From NCBI GenBank assembly GCA_020633295.1, contig JACKDW010000003.1, positions 434,001 through 498,000 on the forward strand: 64,000 nt of DNA, given 5' to 3'. Numbering within the stretch: the first letter of the stretch is position 1; the number at the start of each line of letters is the position of its first letter. This DNA comes from Myxococcales bacterium (lineage in GTDB: Bacteria > Myxococcota_A > Polyangia > Nannocystales > Nannocystaceae). Under the pieces are notes generated by a model that saw only the letters and a list, made by a program, of their open reading frames with translations, did no database searches and was not told the DNA's origin. Position numbers and translations under genes: made by a program. Below are positions 18,482 to 27,618 of the stretch, in pieces.

Positions 18482-19183
18482 CTAGAACTGGACCCGGAGC
18501 CCGGTCGTCCACGCGCCGCCTCGCGTGCGCCCGAACGTGAGCGCTGCCTGCCGCGCCTTGGCCCGGGTCGCGCTCCCCTTGAACAGCGCCGTGACGCCGC
18601 CGAGGGTCAACAGCACGCCGAAGCCCGTCACGAAGTAGCTGCCGAGCTCGTACCCCGAGCGGGCGCCTGAGCTCACGCCCGGCTGTCGGGAGTCGACGAT
18701 CATCGCCGCGCCGAGCCCGACGAACAGGAGCCCCAGCGGCGTGACGATCGCGCCCGCGGTGATCATTCGAAGCCCCGGTTCGGGCGCCGCGGGGCTGCTC
18801 GGGCCCGCTGCGACCGGCGGGCTCGCGGGCGCGGGTGGACCGTAGATCACGGGGCTCTGCGTGGATCGTGGCGGGGACGGCGTCGGCGGCTGCGGGGGCT
18901 GTGACGTTGCGGGCGGAGCCGGCTGCGTTGGAGCCGGCTGCGTTGGAGCCGGCTGCGTTGGAGCTGGCGTCAGCGGCTGCGGGGGCTGTGGCGTCGGGGT
19001 CGAGGCCGGCTGCGTCGGAGCCGGCGGCTGGGCGGGCGCGACCCCGGGCGACGTAGGCGACGGCGCCGCCACCTCGGCATCACCCGCGCGCCCGTCGGTC
19101 GGCGATGACCCTGGCCCGCTCGCCGGGTCCTGGGCGAGCGTGACGAGGAGCGCCGTCGTGACGTAGCGCGAGAGCAAGACCAT
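18482..19183 (-). CDS. Proline-rich membrane protein with C-terminal phenylalanine
   Basis: The chosen ATG at 19183 gives 233 residues beginning with a hydrophobic signal-like segment (VLLSRYVTTALLVTLA). A long Pro/Ala/Thr-rich linker follows, including three PTQPA units encoded by a 15-base repeat near 18918-18965. Then come two hydrophobic helices (LRMITAGAIVTPLGLLFVGL and YFVTGFGVLLTLGGVTALF) and a basic tail ending in Phe. The layout recurs in the proteins at 35516-36583 and 41192-41875. The function is unknown; a cell-envelope location is likely. Confidence 0.75.
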   Translation of the reverse strand: MVLLSRYVTTALLVTLAQDPASGPGSSPTDGRAGDAEVAAPSPTSPGVAPAQPPAPTQPASTPTPQPPQPLTPAPTQPAPTQPAPTQPAPPATSQPPQPPTPSPPRSTQSPVIYGPPAPASPPVAAGPSSPAAPEPGLRMITAGAIVTPLGLLFVGLGAAMIVDSRQPGVSSGARSGYELGSYFVTGFGVLLTLGGVTALFKGSATRAKARQAALTFGRTRGGAWTTGLRVQF

Positions 19184-19558
19184 GGGTGCACGCGGGAGCC
19201 GATGTCGCGCGATCGGGCCCAACTATGTTGTAGCCGAGTCTGCGGCGGCTGTTCAACGGGCGGCGCGACCGACGTCTTCAATTGCCCCCGCCACCACGTT
19301 CTCCTCCACGGTTCCGCCACCTCCTCGGCGCGCCGGTCGACCTCCTGCTGCTCCTCCGCGTCGTCGTCCGCGAGCTCGCCACGTGATCACGTGACTTTGT
19401 AGCCAGGTCGATGGCGCGGGGCGCCGCTCGGATTTGACCGCTCCGCGCACGCGCGAACGTGGGCGCGAGCGGTGGCCTCGGCCCGCGTCGCCGCGCCGCC
19501 GCGGTCGACGACGCCTCGCGCGACTCGACTCGATCGGCGCGCGTCGACGCCGCGGCCC
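19184..19558. other. Intergenic region with a 14-base palindrome
   Basis: These 375 bases hold no convincing gene. The perfect palindrome CACGTGATCACGTG lies at 19380-19393. The region follows the lipoprotein gene at 19559 (leftward) and precedes the proline-rich gene (leftward), so the latter's promoter should be here. Confidence 0.5.
19380..19393. promoter_or_regulatory. Perfect 14-base palindrome, possible operator
   Basis: CACGTGATCACGTG is fully self-complementary and lies in non-coding sequence 197 bases upstream of the chosen start of the proline-rich protein gene. Sites of this length often bind dimeric regulators. No regulator gene is nearby. Confidence 0.35.
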
Positions 19559-20296
19559 TCACGGGGGGAAGGGGCAGCCGTCACACGCGTTCGCCTGCTC
19601 GCCGCCGCCGCAGTCGCAGGTCACCTCCTCGCAGGTCGCCAGCGGCGTCACGACCACGTTGACGGTCTCGACGCTGCCCGCGGGCACGACGTACAGGTGC
19701 ACGAAGGACTGGTTGTAGTCGCAGTAGCACAGGTCGCTGGAGACCGACGACTCGATCGTGATCACGCCGTCGCAGTGGCTCGCCTCGGTCACCATGTACC
19801 CGCCGCGCCACGGGCAATCCGCGCTCCCGGCCGCGCCCACGACGTCGCTCGCGTCCCAGTCGATGACGGGCAGGTCGCCGAGCGTCTGCGCGGAGCAGCC
19901 GCTCACCCGCGCGAGCCAGTCGGCCTCGTTGGTGATGATGATCGGATCCGGGTCCCAGGCCCCGTCGATGCACCACGAGAGCGCGTAGTCCGTGTCGAGC
20001 GGCGGCAGCTCGAGCGGTCCGCAGGGGAGCGCCGGACCCTCGGTCGTCGCGGTCTCGGTCGTCGTGGTGGTCGCGGTCTCGGTCGTCGTGGTGGTCGCGG
20101 TCTCGGTCGTCGTCGCCGCCTCCGTCGTCGACGCGCTGGCGTCGTCCGTGTCGCTCGTCGACTCGCCCGTCGACTCGGTGGCGCCCACGAGCGGCTCTGG
20201 GCCGCAGGCGCTCGCCATCAGGATCGTGAACAACAGGGACGCGAGCGCGGTCGAGCCACGCTTCGCGCCTTGAGACTCGAGAACAGAACAAACCAT
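19559..20296 (-). CDS. Lipoprotein with Thr-rich linker and Cys-rich C-terminus
   Basis: From ATG 20296 the product is 245 residues. It has a signal peptide with lipobox MASAC, then a Ser/Thr/Glu linker containing three near-identical TETATTTT-type units (30-base repeats at about 20044-20120). The mature domain contains ALSWCIDGAWDPDPIIITNE, a NEADWLARV segment and several paired cysteines (DLCYCDYNQ, CEEVTCDCGGG). An ATG at 20332 would add 12 residues without improving the signal peptide. I do not recognise the domain. The 5' end lies beyond the decayed kinase on the same strand. Confidence 0.78.
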   Translation of the reverse strand: MVCSVLESQGAKRGSTALASLLFTILMASACGPEPLVGATESTGESTSDTDDASASTTEAATTTETATTTTTETATTTTTETATTEGPALPCGPLELPPLDTDYALSWCIDGAWDPDPIIITNEADWLARVSGCSAQTLGDLPVIDWDASDVVGAAGSADCPWRGGYMVTEASHCDGVITIESSVSSDLCYCDYNQSFVHLYVVPAGSVETVNVVVTPLATCEEVTCDCGGGEQANACDGCPFPP

Positions 20297-20561
20297 GACA
20301 GAGAGGGTAGTGGGAAAGCACGCCGCGCGCACCGGCTCGCGCGAATCTGTCGCTCGCGATCCCGGGGCGACGCGGGGACCCCGGGTTCGCTCGCGGGCGT
20401 GCGCCCGAGGGCCTCGGACGAGCTTGGACTCGCAGGCCGCGAGCTCGCGCTCCGCGTCCTCGCGGGGCTCCGAGCAGACGCACGCGCTGGGCGATCGTGA
20501 GGCAGAGCGACGGGCCGCGCGCGAGCGCGTCGCGGAGCTCCTCGGGGCGGGTCGTCACCAC

Positions 20562-20870
20562 TCAGGAGCGCACCTCGACGTTCGCGGGCTCGAGGTCGCG
20601 GTGAACGATGCTGACCGCGAGCGCCGCCGCGAGGCCGCGCCCGATCTGCACGAACAGCTCGACGACCTCACGACATGTTTATTTGAACATGTAGAATCAC
20701 TCGCGAAGGTCGCGCCTCTTGATGCGCTGCGTGCTCAGGAACACCTCGACGTCGAAGGCCGCGTGGACGACCCCCATCGCCCCCGCGCCGAGCGTGCCGA
20801 GGATCGCGTAGCGGCCGCTCCGCGGGGCCTCGAGCGGCGCGCCGGCGCGTTTTCGCGTGTCCCGAGGGAG
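20562..20870 (-). pseudogene. Decayed Ser/Thr kinase relic
   Basis: On the minus strand, RSGRYAILGTLGAGAMGVVH is a clear kinase glycine loop (about 20841 down to 20782). The frame runs on to a stop near 20697, and then, in another frame, VVELFVQIGRGLAAALAVSI leads to VHRDLEPANV (about 20660-20580), the remains of the catalytic loop HRDLKPxN. That frame stops at 20562. The segment between, which should hold the ATP-binding lysine and helix C, is deleted, and an AT-rich patch with an inverted repeat sits in its place. This is the second kinase fossil in the window and lies back to back with the intact kinase gene at 21009. Confidence 0.75.
20673..20692. promoter_or_regulatory. AT-rich inverted repeat ACATGTT-N6-AACATGT
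   Basis: Seven-base arms are separated by TATTTG. The patch is strikingly AT-rich against the local background and falls at the break in the kinase relic, 317 bases upstream of the intact kinase start at 21009. It could be an operator or a scar of insertion. Confidence 0.35.
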
Positions 20871-21008
20871 CGGGCGCCGTATCACTGGTCGCCGCCTCGG
20901 CGACCCGAGCGCGACGCCGACGACCTCGCGTCTCCAGAGCCGTCGCGCGCGTCGGCGCGCCGGCCGCCCGAGCTCGCGCGAGCAGCTCGTCGAGTACAAC
21001 AAGGTGGA

Positions 21009-24000
21009 ATGGACAGGCGAGACGAGAAGCTCGGTCGTGAGTCCCCGGACATCGCGACGAACGACACGATCGCGTCCGACGCCGAGCTGTCGACGGACGA
21101 CACGGTCGCGGCGGACGGCGCGACGCCGGCGGGTCGCGGGGACAACCTCGCGACCGACGACACGATCGCCGTCGTCGCGAGCGCTGCGGCGCTGCGGCTG
21201 GCGAACGTTGGCGAGCAGGCGACGGAGCTCGCGGCGTCGCCGAACATCGCGTACGCGGGCACGCTGGCGGCCACGGACCACGGGCGCCGGGAGCGAGGGC
21301 CGCTGCGGCGCGGCGAGGCGGTGGGCCGGCTGACGATCCTTCGAATGCTGGGCGCGGGCGGGATGGGCGTGGTCTACGCGGCCTATGACCCGGAGCTCGA
21401 TCGCAAGGTGGCGCTCAAGCTGCTGCGCGGAGAGAGCAGCGAGACGGCGCGGACGCGGCTGTATCGGGAGGCGCGAGCGCTGGCGAGGTTGACGCATCCA
21501 AACATCGTGGCGGTGCACGACGTCGGCACGCACAAGGGACAGGTCTGGGTCGCGATGGAGTTCGTCGAGGGGCGAACCTTGGCGCGCTGGCGCGAGGAGG
21601 AGAAGCCCTCGTGGCGGCAGATCGTGGACGTCGTCAAGCAGGCGTCGCGGGGCGTCGCGGCGGCTCACAAGCAGGGCTTGCTGCATCGCGACCTCAAGCC
21701 GGAGAACATCATGGTGGGCGCCGACGGCCGCGTGCGGGTGATGGACTTCGGCTTGGTCGGGACCGAAGCGTCGCGGGGGCCGGCGCGGCCACCAGCAGGG
21801 ATGCAGCGCGCGTTGTCGGTGGAGCTGACGGAGGCGGGCGCGGTGATGGGGACGCCAGCGTACATGGCCCCGGAGCAATTCTTGGGCTTGACGGCGACGG
21901 AGCGGACCGACGTGTTCGCGCTGTCGGCGACGCTGTGGGAGGCGCTGTACGGAGAGCGCGCGTTCGCGGGGACGACCTTTGGAGCGCTGAGATCCGCGGT
22001 CACGACGGGAACGCGAAGGCCGGCGCCGGCGGGCGCCAGGGTGCCAGCGTGGGTTCGCCGGGTGGCGGAGCGCGGCCTTCAGCTCGACGCCGAGCAGCGG
22101 CACGCGAGCGCCGACGCGCTGCTGGCGGCGCTGGAGTCGGACCCCAGGCCGCGACGCTGGGCGCTGGGGTTGACGGCGGGGACGCTGGGGGTCGCGGCGG
22201 CGACGGTGACGGTGCAGCAGGTGCAGCACAGGCGCGCGGTGGCGGCGTGCTCGACAGCCGCGTCGAGCATCGATGAGATCTGGAACGAGGGCGCGCGGGC
22301 GGACGTGGCGCGAGGGCTCGAGAGCACGGGCGTGAGCTACGCGTCGGTGACGGCCGAGCGCGTGACGCCGTGGCTGGACGCGTACGCCGAGGACTGGAGA
22401 CGAACGCGGGAGGCGGTGTGCCTGGCGGAGACGGTGGATGGGCGGTGGGCGTCAGGTGCGCGGCAGGATGAAACATTTCCAAAGGGACAGCTCGCAACGC
22501 ACGCGGAGGCGTGCGTGGAGGACGGGCGCGAGCGCCTCCGCTCGCTGATCGAGCAGCTGGGCGATCCGGGCGAAGCGGGCGCGGCGATGGTCCAGCGCGC
22601 GGTGCAGGCGGCGAGCGCGTTGCCGGGGCTGGAGGCGTGCCTGGACGAAGGGCGGCTGCGGCATCGGCCGACGCCGCCGGCGGGAGAGGAGGCGCGCGAG
22701 GAGGTGCGGCGGCTGCGACGAGAATTGGCGAAGGCGTCGACGCTTCAGGCTACCGGCCGCTACGAGCAAGGGTTGTCGCTGGCGGAGGATGTGCAAGGGG
22801 ACGCGGACGAGCTGGGGTGGGCGCCGCTGCGAGCGGCGGCGGCGCTGCGTCGTGGCAGCCTCCTCGACAACCTCGGGAAGTACGAGTCGGCGCAAGCAGC
22901 CGTGGAGGAAGCCTATGTGCTCGCGGCGCGATCGGGCGCGGACGAGGTGTGCGTGGACGCGGCGTTGAAGCGAGCCTGGGTGGTGGGATATCGACGCGCG
23001 CAGCATAGCGAGGGCGCGCTGTGGAGCGCGCTGGGCGAGGCGCAGCTCGATCGCGCTGGGGTCGGGGCCGACGACGTGCGGCGGGCGTCCTTGCTGAACA
23101 TCCAGGGCGTCGTGGCGTCAGCGGCGGGGCGGCTCGAGGAAGCGTCGGGTTCCTATGAAGAGGCGCTGGAGATTCGGGAGCGTGCGCTGGGGTCGGAGCA
23201 CCCGGACGTGGCGGACGCGCTGAACAACCTGGGCAACGTCGCCTATACCGACGGGCGATATAACGAGGCGACAAGATCTTATGAACGGGCGCTGGGGATC
23301 CGGGAGAAGGCGCTGGGGTCCGAGCATCCGAGCGTGGCGATGTCGCTGAACAACCTGGGCAACGTCGCCCACGGAGAGGGGCGCTATGCGGATGCGGCGG
23401 GCTATTATGGCCGGGCCTTGGGGATATGGGAGGAGGCGCTGGGGCGCGAGCACCCGAACGTGGCGGACACGCTGAACAACCTCGGCGAAGTGGCCTATGG
23501 CGAGGGGCGGTACGAGGACGCGTCGGGCTACTATCAACGGGCGCTGGGGATACGGGAGGAGGCGTTGGGGTCGGAGCACCCGTCGGTGGCGGACTCCCTG
23601 AACAGCCTGGGGAACGTGGCCTATAGCGAGGGACGGTATGAGGAGGCGACAGGGTATTACGAACGGGCGCTGGGGATCCGGGAGAAGGCGCTGGGATCCG
23701 AGCACCCCGACGTGGCGATGTCGCTGAACAACCTCGGCAGCGTGGCCATGGCAGCGGGACGGTATGAGGAAGCGGCGGGTGATCTTGAGCGTGCGCTGGG
23801 GATCCTGGAGAAGGCGCTGGGGAGAGACCACCGGATGGTGGCGTATCTGCTGACAGGTCTGGGCGCGGCGCGTGTGCATCAGGAGCAACACGCGAGCGCG
23901 CGCGAGTTGCTGGAGCGTGCCCTCACGATTCACGCGCGAAGCAACGTCGACGCCGTGGCGCTCGCGGACACACGCTTCGCGCTCGCGCGGGCGCTCTGGC

Positions 24001-24131
24001 CTGACCCCGGACAGCGACAGCGCGCGCGGGCGCTGGCAGAGCAGGCCGGCGGCGCCTACCGAGAGGCGGGCGCGCACAAGGCCAAGAAGCTCGCGGAGGT
24101 CGACGAGTGGCAAAAGCGCAACACGCGTTGA
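21009..24131 (+). CDS. Ser/Thr protein kinase with kinesin-light-chain-like TPRs
   Basis: The product is 1040 residues. An N-terminal Asp/Thr-rich region of about 100 residues has repeated TxDDT(V/I)A motifs that could be phosphorylated. The kinase domain follows: MLGAGGMGVVYAAYDPEL, Lys137 in VALK, HRDLKPEN near 226, DFG at 246-248 and MAPEQF. A short hydrophobic segment (WALGLTAGTLGVAAATVTV) may cross the membrane. About six to seven 42-residue TPR units of the TPR_12 type follow, each ending ALGSEHPxVA. The ATG at 21009 has AAGG in front; the frame is open for a further 714 bases upstream, but that translation is not protein-like. TPRs would recruit partners. Confidence 0.92.
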   Translation: MDRRDEKLGRESPDIATNDTIASDAELSTDDTVAADGATPAGRGDNLATDDTIAVVASAAALRLANVGEQATELAASPNIAYAGTLAATDHGRRERGPLRRGEAVGRLTILRMLGAGGMGVVYAAYDPELDRKVALKLLRGESSETARTRLYREARALARLTHPNIVAVHDVGTHKGQVWVAMEFVEGRTLARWREEEKPSWRQIVDVVKQASRGVAAAHKQGLLHRDLKPENIMVGADGRVRVMDFGLVGTEASRGPARPPAGMQRALSVELTEAGAVMGTPAYMAPEQFLGLTATERTDVFALSATLWEALYGERAFAGTTFGALRSAVTTGTRRPAPAGARVPAWVRRVAERGLQLDAEQRHASADALLAALESDPRPRRWALGLTAGTLGVAAATVTVQQVQHRRAVAACSTAASSIDEIWNEGARADVARGLESTGVSYASVTAERVTPWLDAYAEDWRRTREAVCLAETVDGRWASGARQDETFPKGQLATHAEACVEDGRERLRSLIEQLGDPGEAGAAMVQRAVQAASALPGLEACLDEGRLRHRPTPPAGEEAREEVRRLRRELAKASTLQATGRYEQGLSLAEDVQGDADELGWAPLRAAAALRRGSLLDNLGKYESAQAAVEEAYVLAARSGADEVCVDAALKRAWVVGYRRAQHSEGALWSALGEAQLDRAGVGADDVRRASLLNIQGVVASAAGRLEEASGSYEEALEIRERALGSEHPDVADALNNLGNVAYTDGRYNEATRSYERALGIREKALGSEHPSVAMSLNNLGNVAHGEGRYADAAGYYGRALGIWEEALGREHPNVADTLNNLGEVAYGEGRYEDASGYYQRALGIREEALGSEHPSVADSLNSLGNVAYSEGRYEEATGYYERALGIREKALGSEHPDVAMSLNNLGSVAMAAGRYEEAAGDLERALGILEKALGRDHRMVAYLLTGLGAARVHQEQHASARELLERALTIHARSNVDAVALADTRFALARALWPDPGQRQRARALAEQAGGAYREAGAHKAKKLAEVDEWQKRNTR

Positions 24132-24497
24132 CGTCGCGAACGAGACGCGTCGCGTGACCAGAGCGCGGCGTTCGCTGCTACGTCCCGCACATCTCGAGCG
24201 CCTCCGTGGCCTACGACCGTCGCTTGATAGCGGGGGCGCGGTCGCGGTTCAGGAGGCGTCGGTAGTGCTCTATGTTGCTTCCCTGGGTCATGGGAGTCGT
24301 TGCTCGAGCGCGTGATCGAGCGCGGGCGCGTCGCGTACTCCCTGCGTGGCGTCTGGGCGCGGGGGAGGCTGCGGACTGCGGACTGCGGGACTCGCAGTGT
24401 CGCACTGCGGTATCCGCCGGCCTCCTCCCGTGGCTCGCCAACACGCGCCCATCTCGTGACCTTCGTGCGAGGCACACCGCTTGCAGTAGCGTTCAGG
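24132..24497. other. Intergenic region
   Basis: These 366 bases separate the kinase from the lipoprotein operon. Neither strand gives a frame with recognisable motifs or a ribosome site. The operon promoter should lie here; no clear consensus is seen. A short direct repeat GCGGACT/GCGGACT occurs near 24372-24390. Confidence 0.45.
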
Positions 24498-25298
24498 ATG
24501 CAGCATGCACCCCCCTGGCGCCGAGCGGCCGCGACGCTCGCCGTCATCACCTTCCTGGGTTGCAACGGCGATCCCTCGACGACCGAGACCGACGCAGATT
24601 CCTCCAGCGACGCGTCGAGCGAGCCGAGTGACTCGGGCGCGTCGACCGGCGCGGCCGCGAGCTCCAGCACGTCCGCGGGGGTAACGAGCGAGGGCGAGAC
24701 CGGGGCCGAGCCCGGCGCGATCGTCTATCTCGGCGAGGTCTGGGCCGACAACTGGTCGTCGATGTACCTCCACGACGCGCTCATCATGGAGGACTCCGAG
24801 TCGATCACGACCGAGCGCTCGTTCAACTCCGAGGTGTTCACCTTCGAGGCCACGCCGCCGTTTCTGCTCAACGTCGTGATGAAGGACTTCATCGAGAACG
24901 ACTCGGGCCTCGAGTACATCGGCTCGCCGATGCAGCAGATGGGCGACGGCGGCTACATCGCGCAGATCAGCGTGGAGGAGAGCGGCGAGCTGGTCGCGGT
25001 CTCGAGCGCCGACTGGCGCTGCCTGACGATCCACGAGGCGCCGCTCAACAAGGACTGCGAGAAGTCGCCCGCGCCGCTCGAGGACTGCGAGTCCGCGATC
25101 TCGGCGGAGCCCGAGGGCTGGAAGCAGGACGACTTTGACGACAGCGGCTGGACCGCCGCGACCGTCTTCACGGCCGCCGAGGTCTCGCCCAAGGAGGGCT
25201 ACAACGACGTTGCCTGGGACCCGTCCGCGAGCCTCATCTGGGGCGGCGACCTCGAGACCCACAACACGATCCTCTGCCGGGTCTGGGTGAACGGATGA
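24498..25298 (+). CDS. Lipoprotein, first gene of a three-gene overlapping operon
   Basis: From ATG 24498 the product is 266 residues. It has a signal peptide with lipobox ITFLGC, a Ser/Asp/Thr linker, and a domain with many aromatic and acidic residues. The segment WKQDDFDDSGWTAATVFTAA resembles the galactose-binding beta-sandwich often seen as FDDSxW in secreted proteins (inference). Its stop codon overlaps the next start (ATGA at 25295-25298), so the genes are translationally coupled. Its neighbours are also exported lipoproteins. Confidence 0.85.
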   Translation: MQHAPPWRRAAATLAVITFLGCNGDPSTTETDADSSSDASSEPSDSGASTGAAASSSTSAGVTSEGETGAEPGAIVYLGEVWADNWSSMYLHDALIMEDSESITTERSFNSEVFTFEATPPFLLNVVMKDFIENDSGLEYIGSPMQQMGDGGYIAQISVEESGELVAVSSADWRCLTIHEAPLNKDCEKSPAPLEDCESAISAEPEGWKQDDFDDSGWTAATVFTAAEVSPKEGYNDVAWDPSASLIWGGDLETHNTILCRVWVNG

Positions 25299-26893
25299 CG
25301 ACGACGAAGCAAGGACTGGTGATTCTGGCGCTGTGCTGCGCGCCGCTCGCGTGCGGGGACGACTCCCAGACGGAGACCGACAGCGTCGGCGAGACGGAGT
25401 CCGGGGCGACCGACGACGCCGGGACGAGCGAGGGGGGCGCGACCACGGACGGCGGCGCGACCACGGACGACGCGACGAGCGTAGCGACCGAGACGGGCGA
25501 CACCGACACGACCGGAGACCCCGGGGTCCCGGGTGACTGCTCGGGGTGGGCGCTGCTCGAGACCCTGTTCCCCGACGTCTCGATCGACGACCTCGGCGCC
25601 TGCGGTGACGCCGGCCCCGGCGCGCAGATCCGCGAGAGCCTGATGAACTTCGACGGCATCACGATCGAGGGCGCGTCGGTCGTCGGCGCCGACGGCTCGA
25701 GCGTCGCCGAGCCCTGCGTCGAGGTGCTCTGCGACGATCAGTACGCGTACATCGCCTCGAACGCGCTGCCGCACTACGACCCGCAGGCGCAGCCGATCTT
25801 CGACACCGTCGACACGCCGATCGTGCACCGCGTCCCGCTCGCGCCCGAGACGGTCTCGCAGGCCGAGGCGGCCGACGACTGGCTCGACGTCGCGGGCTGT
25901 CAGGACGCGCTCAGCATGGCGGTCAGCAACACGACGCCGCAGTTCATGCCGTTCTCGCACTGCTACTTCGAGAGCGAGGACGGGGACCAGACGACCGGCT
26001 CGACGCACGTCACCGACGGCGACGAGGTGGTGCACAAGGTGCTCTGCTACGGCCAGACCGCGTCGATGATCACGGGGATCCCCGCGTTCGCGCCCTGCGA
26101 GGAGGCGATGCCGGACCCCTACGGCTCGCCGCTGTTTCGCGCGTACGCGGATCCGAACACGCTCTTCGTCGACTACTGCGGCACGCACCCGGCCGCGATC
26201 ACGCACAACCACTGGATCAACGAGGTGTGCCTCGAGCAAGACGAGGAGAACCGACCCGTGAACTCCTACGTGACCGGGGCCGCCGCCTTCGTGGTCGAGG
26301 CGCTCGACAGCCCGAGCTGCGACGCGGAGTCCGACATCGTCGGCTGGTCCTACGACGGCTACCCGATGCGCGGGACCTGCCTGTGCATGGCGCGGGACGG
26401 CGACGGCGCCTGCACCGAGCTGAAGCGCGCGCGCTCCGGCTACGTGTACAGCGGCCTCGGGAGCTGGGCCGACGACGGCGCCGGCGATCCGAACATCACG
26501 GCGTCGGCCGTCGCCGCGAGTCACCTCGGGACCGAGCTGACGGCGTGCGACAGCCAGGCCGACTGCTGCAGCGGGCCCGGGATGTGTCGCATGTACTGCC
26601 AGCCGCTGCTGGTCGACGACGGCGGGGCGATCGCGATGGAGAGCCGCTGCGTGACGCCGGACTACAGCTGGTGCGGCCACGAGTTCATCGCGCACGCGCC
26701 CGCGGCCGACGGCGACTACGTGTACCTCGATCGCTGCAACGGCGTGCAGACCGCGGACGGCTACACCTACGTGGGCACGCCGACGTTCCCCTACGTGAAC
26801 AGCTGCTACAAGGGCGCGCCCAGCGAGAACGCGCTCGACGACACGTACATCCGCCTCAACGTGGGCATGGGGCCCGGGATGGGCCCTCCGTGA
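25295..26893 (+). CDS. YHYH-domain lipoprotein
   Basis: The 532-residue protein has a signal peptide with lipobox PLACG, then an acidic Thr/Gly linker. The mature part contains HPAAITHNHWINEVC and SDIVGWSYDGYPMRG, matching the features that define the YHYH family (a His-rich strand and a GWxxDGxP loop). Near the C-terminus there are many cysteines (CDSQADCCSGPGMCRMYC). YHYH proteins are secreted and of unknown biochemical role, and often occur with metal- or redox-linked genes. The start overlaps the previous stop by four bases, and its own stop overlaps the next start (GTGA). Confidence 0.85.
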   Translation: MTTTKQGLVILALCCAPLACGDDSQTETDSVGETESGATDDAGTSEGGATTDGGATTDDATSVATETGDTDTTGDPGVPGDCSGWALLETLFPDVSIDDLGACGDAGPGAQIRESLMNFDGITIEGASVVGADGSSVAEPCVEVLCDDQYAYIASNALPHYDPQAQPIFDTVDTPIVHRVPLAPETVSQAEAADDWLDVAGCQDALSMAVSNTTPQFMPFSHCYFESEDGDQTTGSTHVTDGDEVVHKVLCYGQTASMITGIPAFAPCEEAMPDPYGSPLFRAYADPNTLFVDYCGTHPAAITHNHWINEVCLEQDEENRPVNSYVTGAAAFVVEALDSPSCDAESDIVGWSYDGYPMRGTCLCMARDGDGACTELKRARSGYVYSGLGSWADDGAGDPNITASAVAASHLGTELTACDSQADCCSGPGMCRMYCQPLLVDDGGAIAMESRCVTPDYSWCGHEFIAHAPAADGDYVYLDRCNGVQTADGYTYVGTPTFPYVNSCYKGAPSENALDDTYIRLNVGMGPGMGPP

Positions 26894-27618
26894 GGCGCTG
26901 GGCGGCCGCCACTTCGCTGACGATCACCGTGCTGCTCGCCTCCGCCTGCGAGCAGCCGGCGATCCCCGAAGCCGAGCATCTCGAGCCGCCGACGGCGCTG
27001 GCCGCGAGCGAGCTCGAGTACGTGCTCGCGGTCGACTGGTCCGGCGCGACCTTCGTCGACGGGGTGTTTCAATTCGAGACCGACCTCGGCTACGTCGTCG
27101 GCGTTGAGCAGTGGACGCAGAGCAGCACGGCGATCGAGCTCGTCGTCTGCGAGGGTTTTCGTGGCCACTCCGGCAACTACACCCCCGACGTCTCGCGGCT
27201 CAACGAGGAGGTGGTGCAGGAGCTCACCGAGGGCGAGCCGATCACGCAGGGTCCGGCGCCCGGCGACGGGCGCGACTACTGCGACGTGTATCAGGTGCTC
27301 GGCGCGACGGAGGACGAGGACGGCGAGGCGCGGGTCGCGACGATCAAGGGCTGGTACCGCCCGCCGGGGTCGTCGGAGATCGTCCCGTTCGAGGCGATCA
27401 ACACGGTGCCGCTGACCGTGCTCCCGCCGCTGGGCGAGGGGGCGTGGGATGATCGTCTCGCGCCTGGCTTCGCGAGCGTCGAGCTGCTGCGGTTCCCTTC
27501 GCGGGCGTTTGACGGGCTCGAGCTCGACTCGCTGAGCCCGCTCGAGCTGAGCTTCTTCGCGGCCGAGCAGCTGAGTCAGGACGCGTCGGTCACGTGGCGG
27601 CTCGGCCCGACCGGCTGA
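26890..27618 (+). CDS. Lipoprotein, third gene of the overlapping operon
   Basis: A GTG at 26890 overlapping the previous stop (GTGA) gives 242 residues. The start is VRRWAAATSLTITVLLASAC, a signal peptide with lipobox LASAC. The mature domain has LEYVLAVDWSGATFVDGVF and DLGYVVGVEQW, followed by a region with two Cys residues; I do not recognise the family. The tight coupling to the YHYH gene suggests that the products act together at the cell surface. The last 43 bases overlap the convergent gene at 27576. Confidence 0.83.
   Translation: MRRWAAATSLTITVLLASACEQPAIPEAEHLEPPTALAASELEYVLAVDWSGATFVDGVFQFETDLGYVVGVEQWTQSSTAIELVVCEGFRGHSGNYTPDVSRLNEEVVQELTEGEPITQGPAPGDGRDYCDVYQVLGATEDEDGEARVATIKGWYRPPGSSEIVPFEAINTVPLTVLPPLGEGAWDDRLAPGFASVELLRFPSRAFDGLELDSLSPLELSFFAAEQLSQDASVTWRLGPTG

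Noticed and set aside
20295..21008. Extension of the TPR kinase frame to 20295
   Set aside because: The added 238 residues are not protein-like and lie opposite a kinase relic; ATG 21009 has a good ribosome site.
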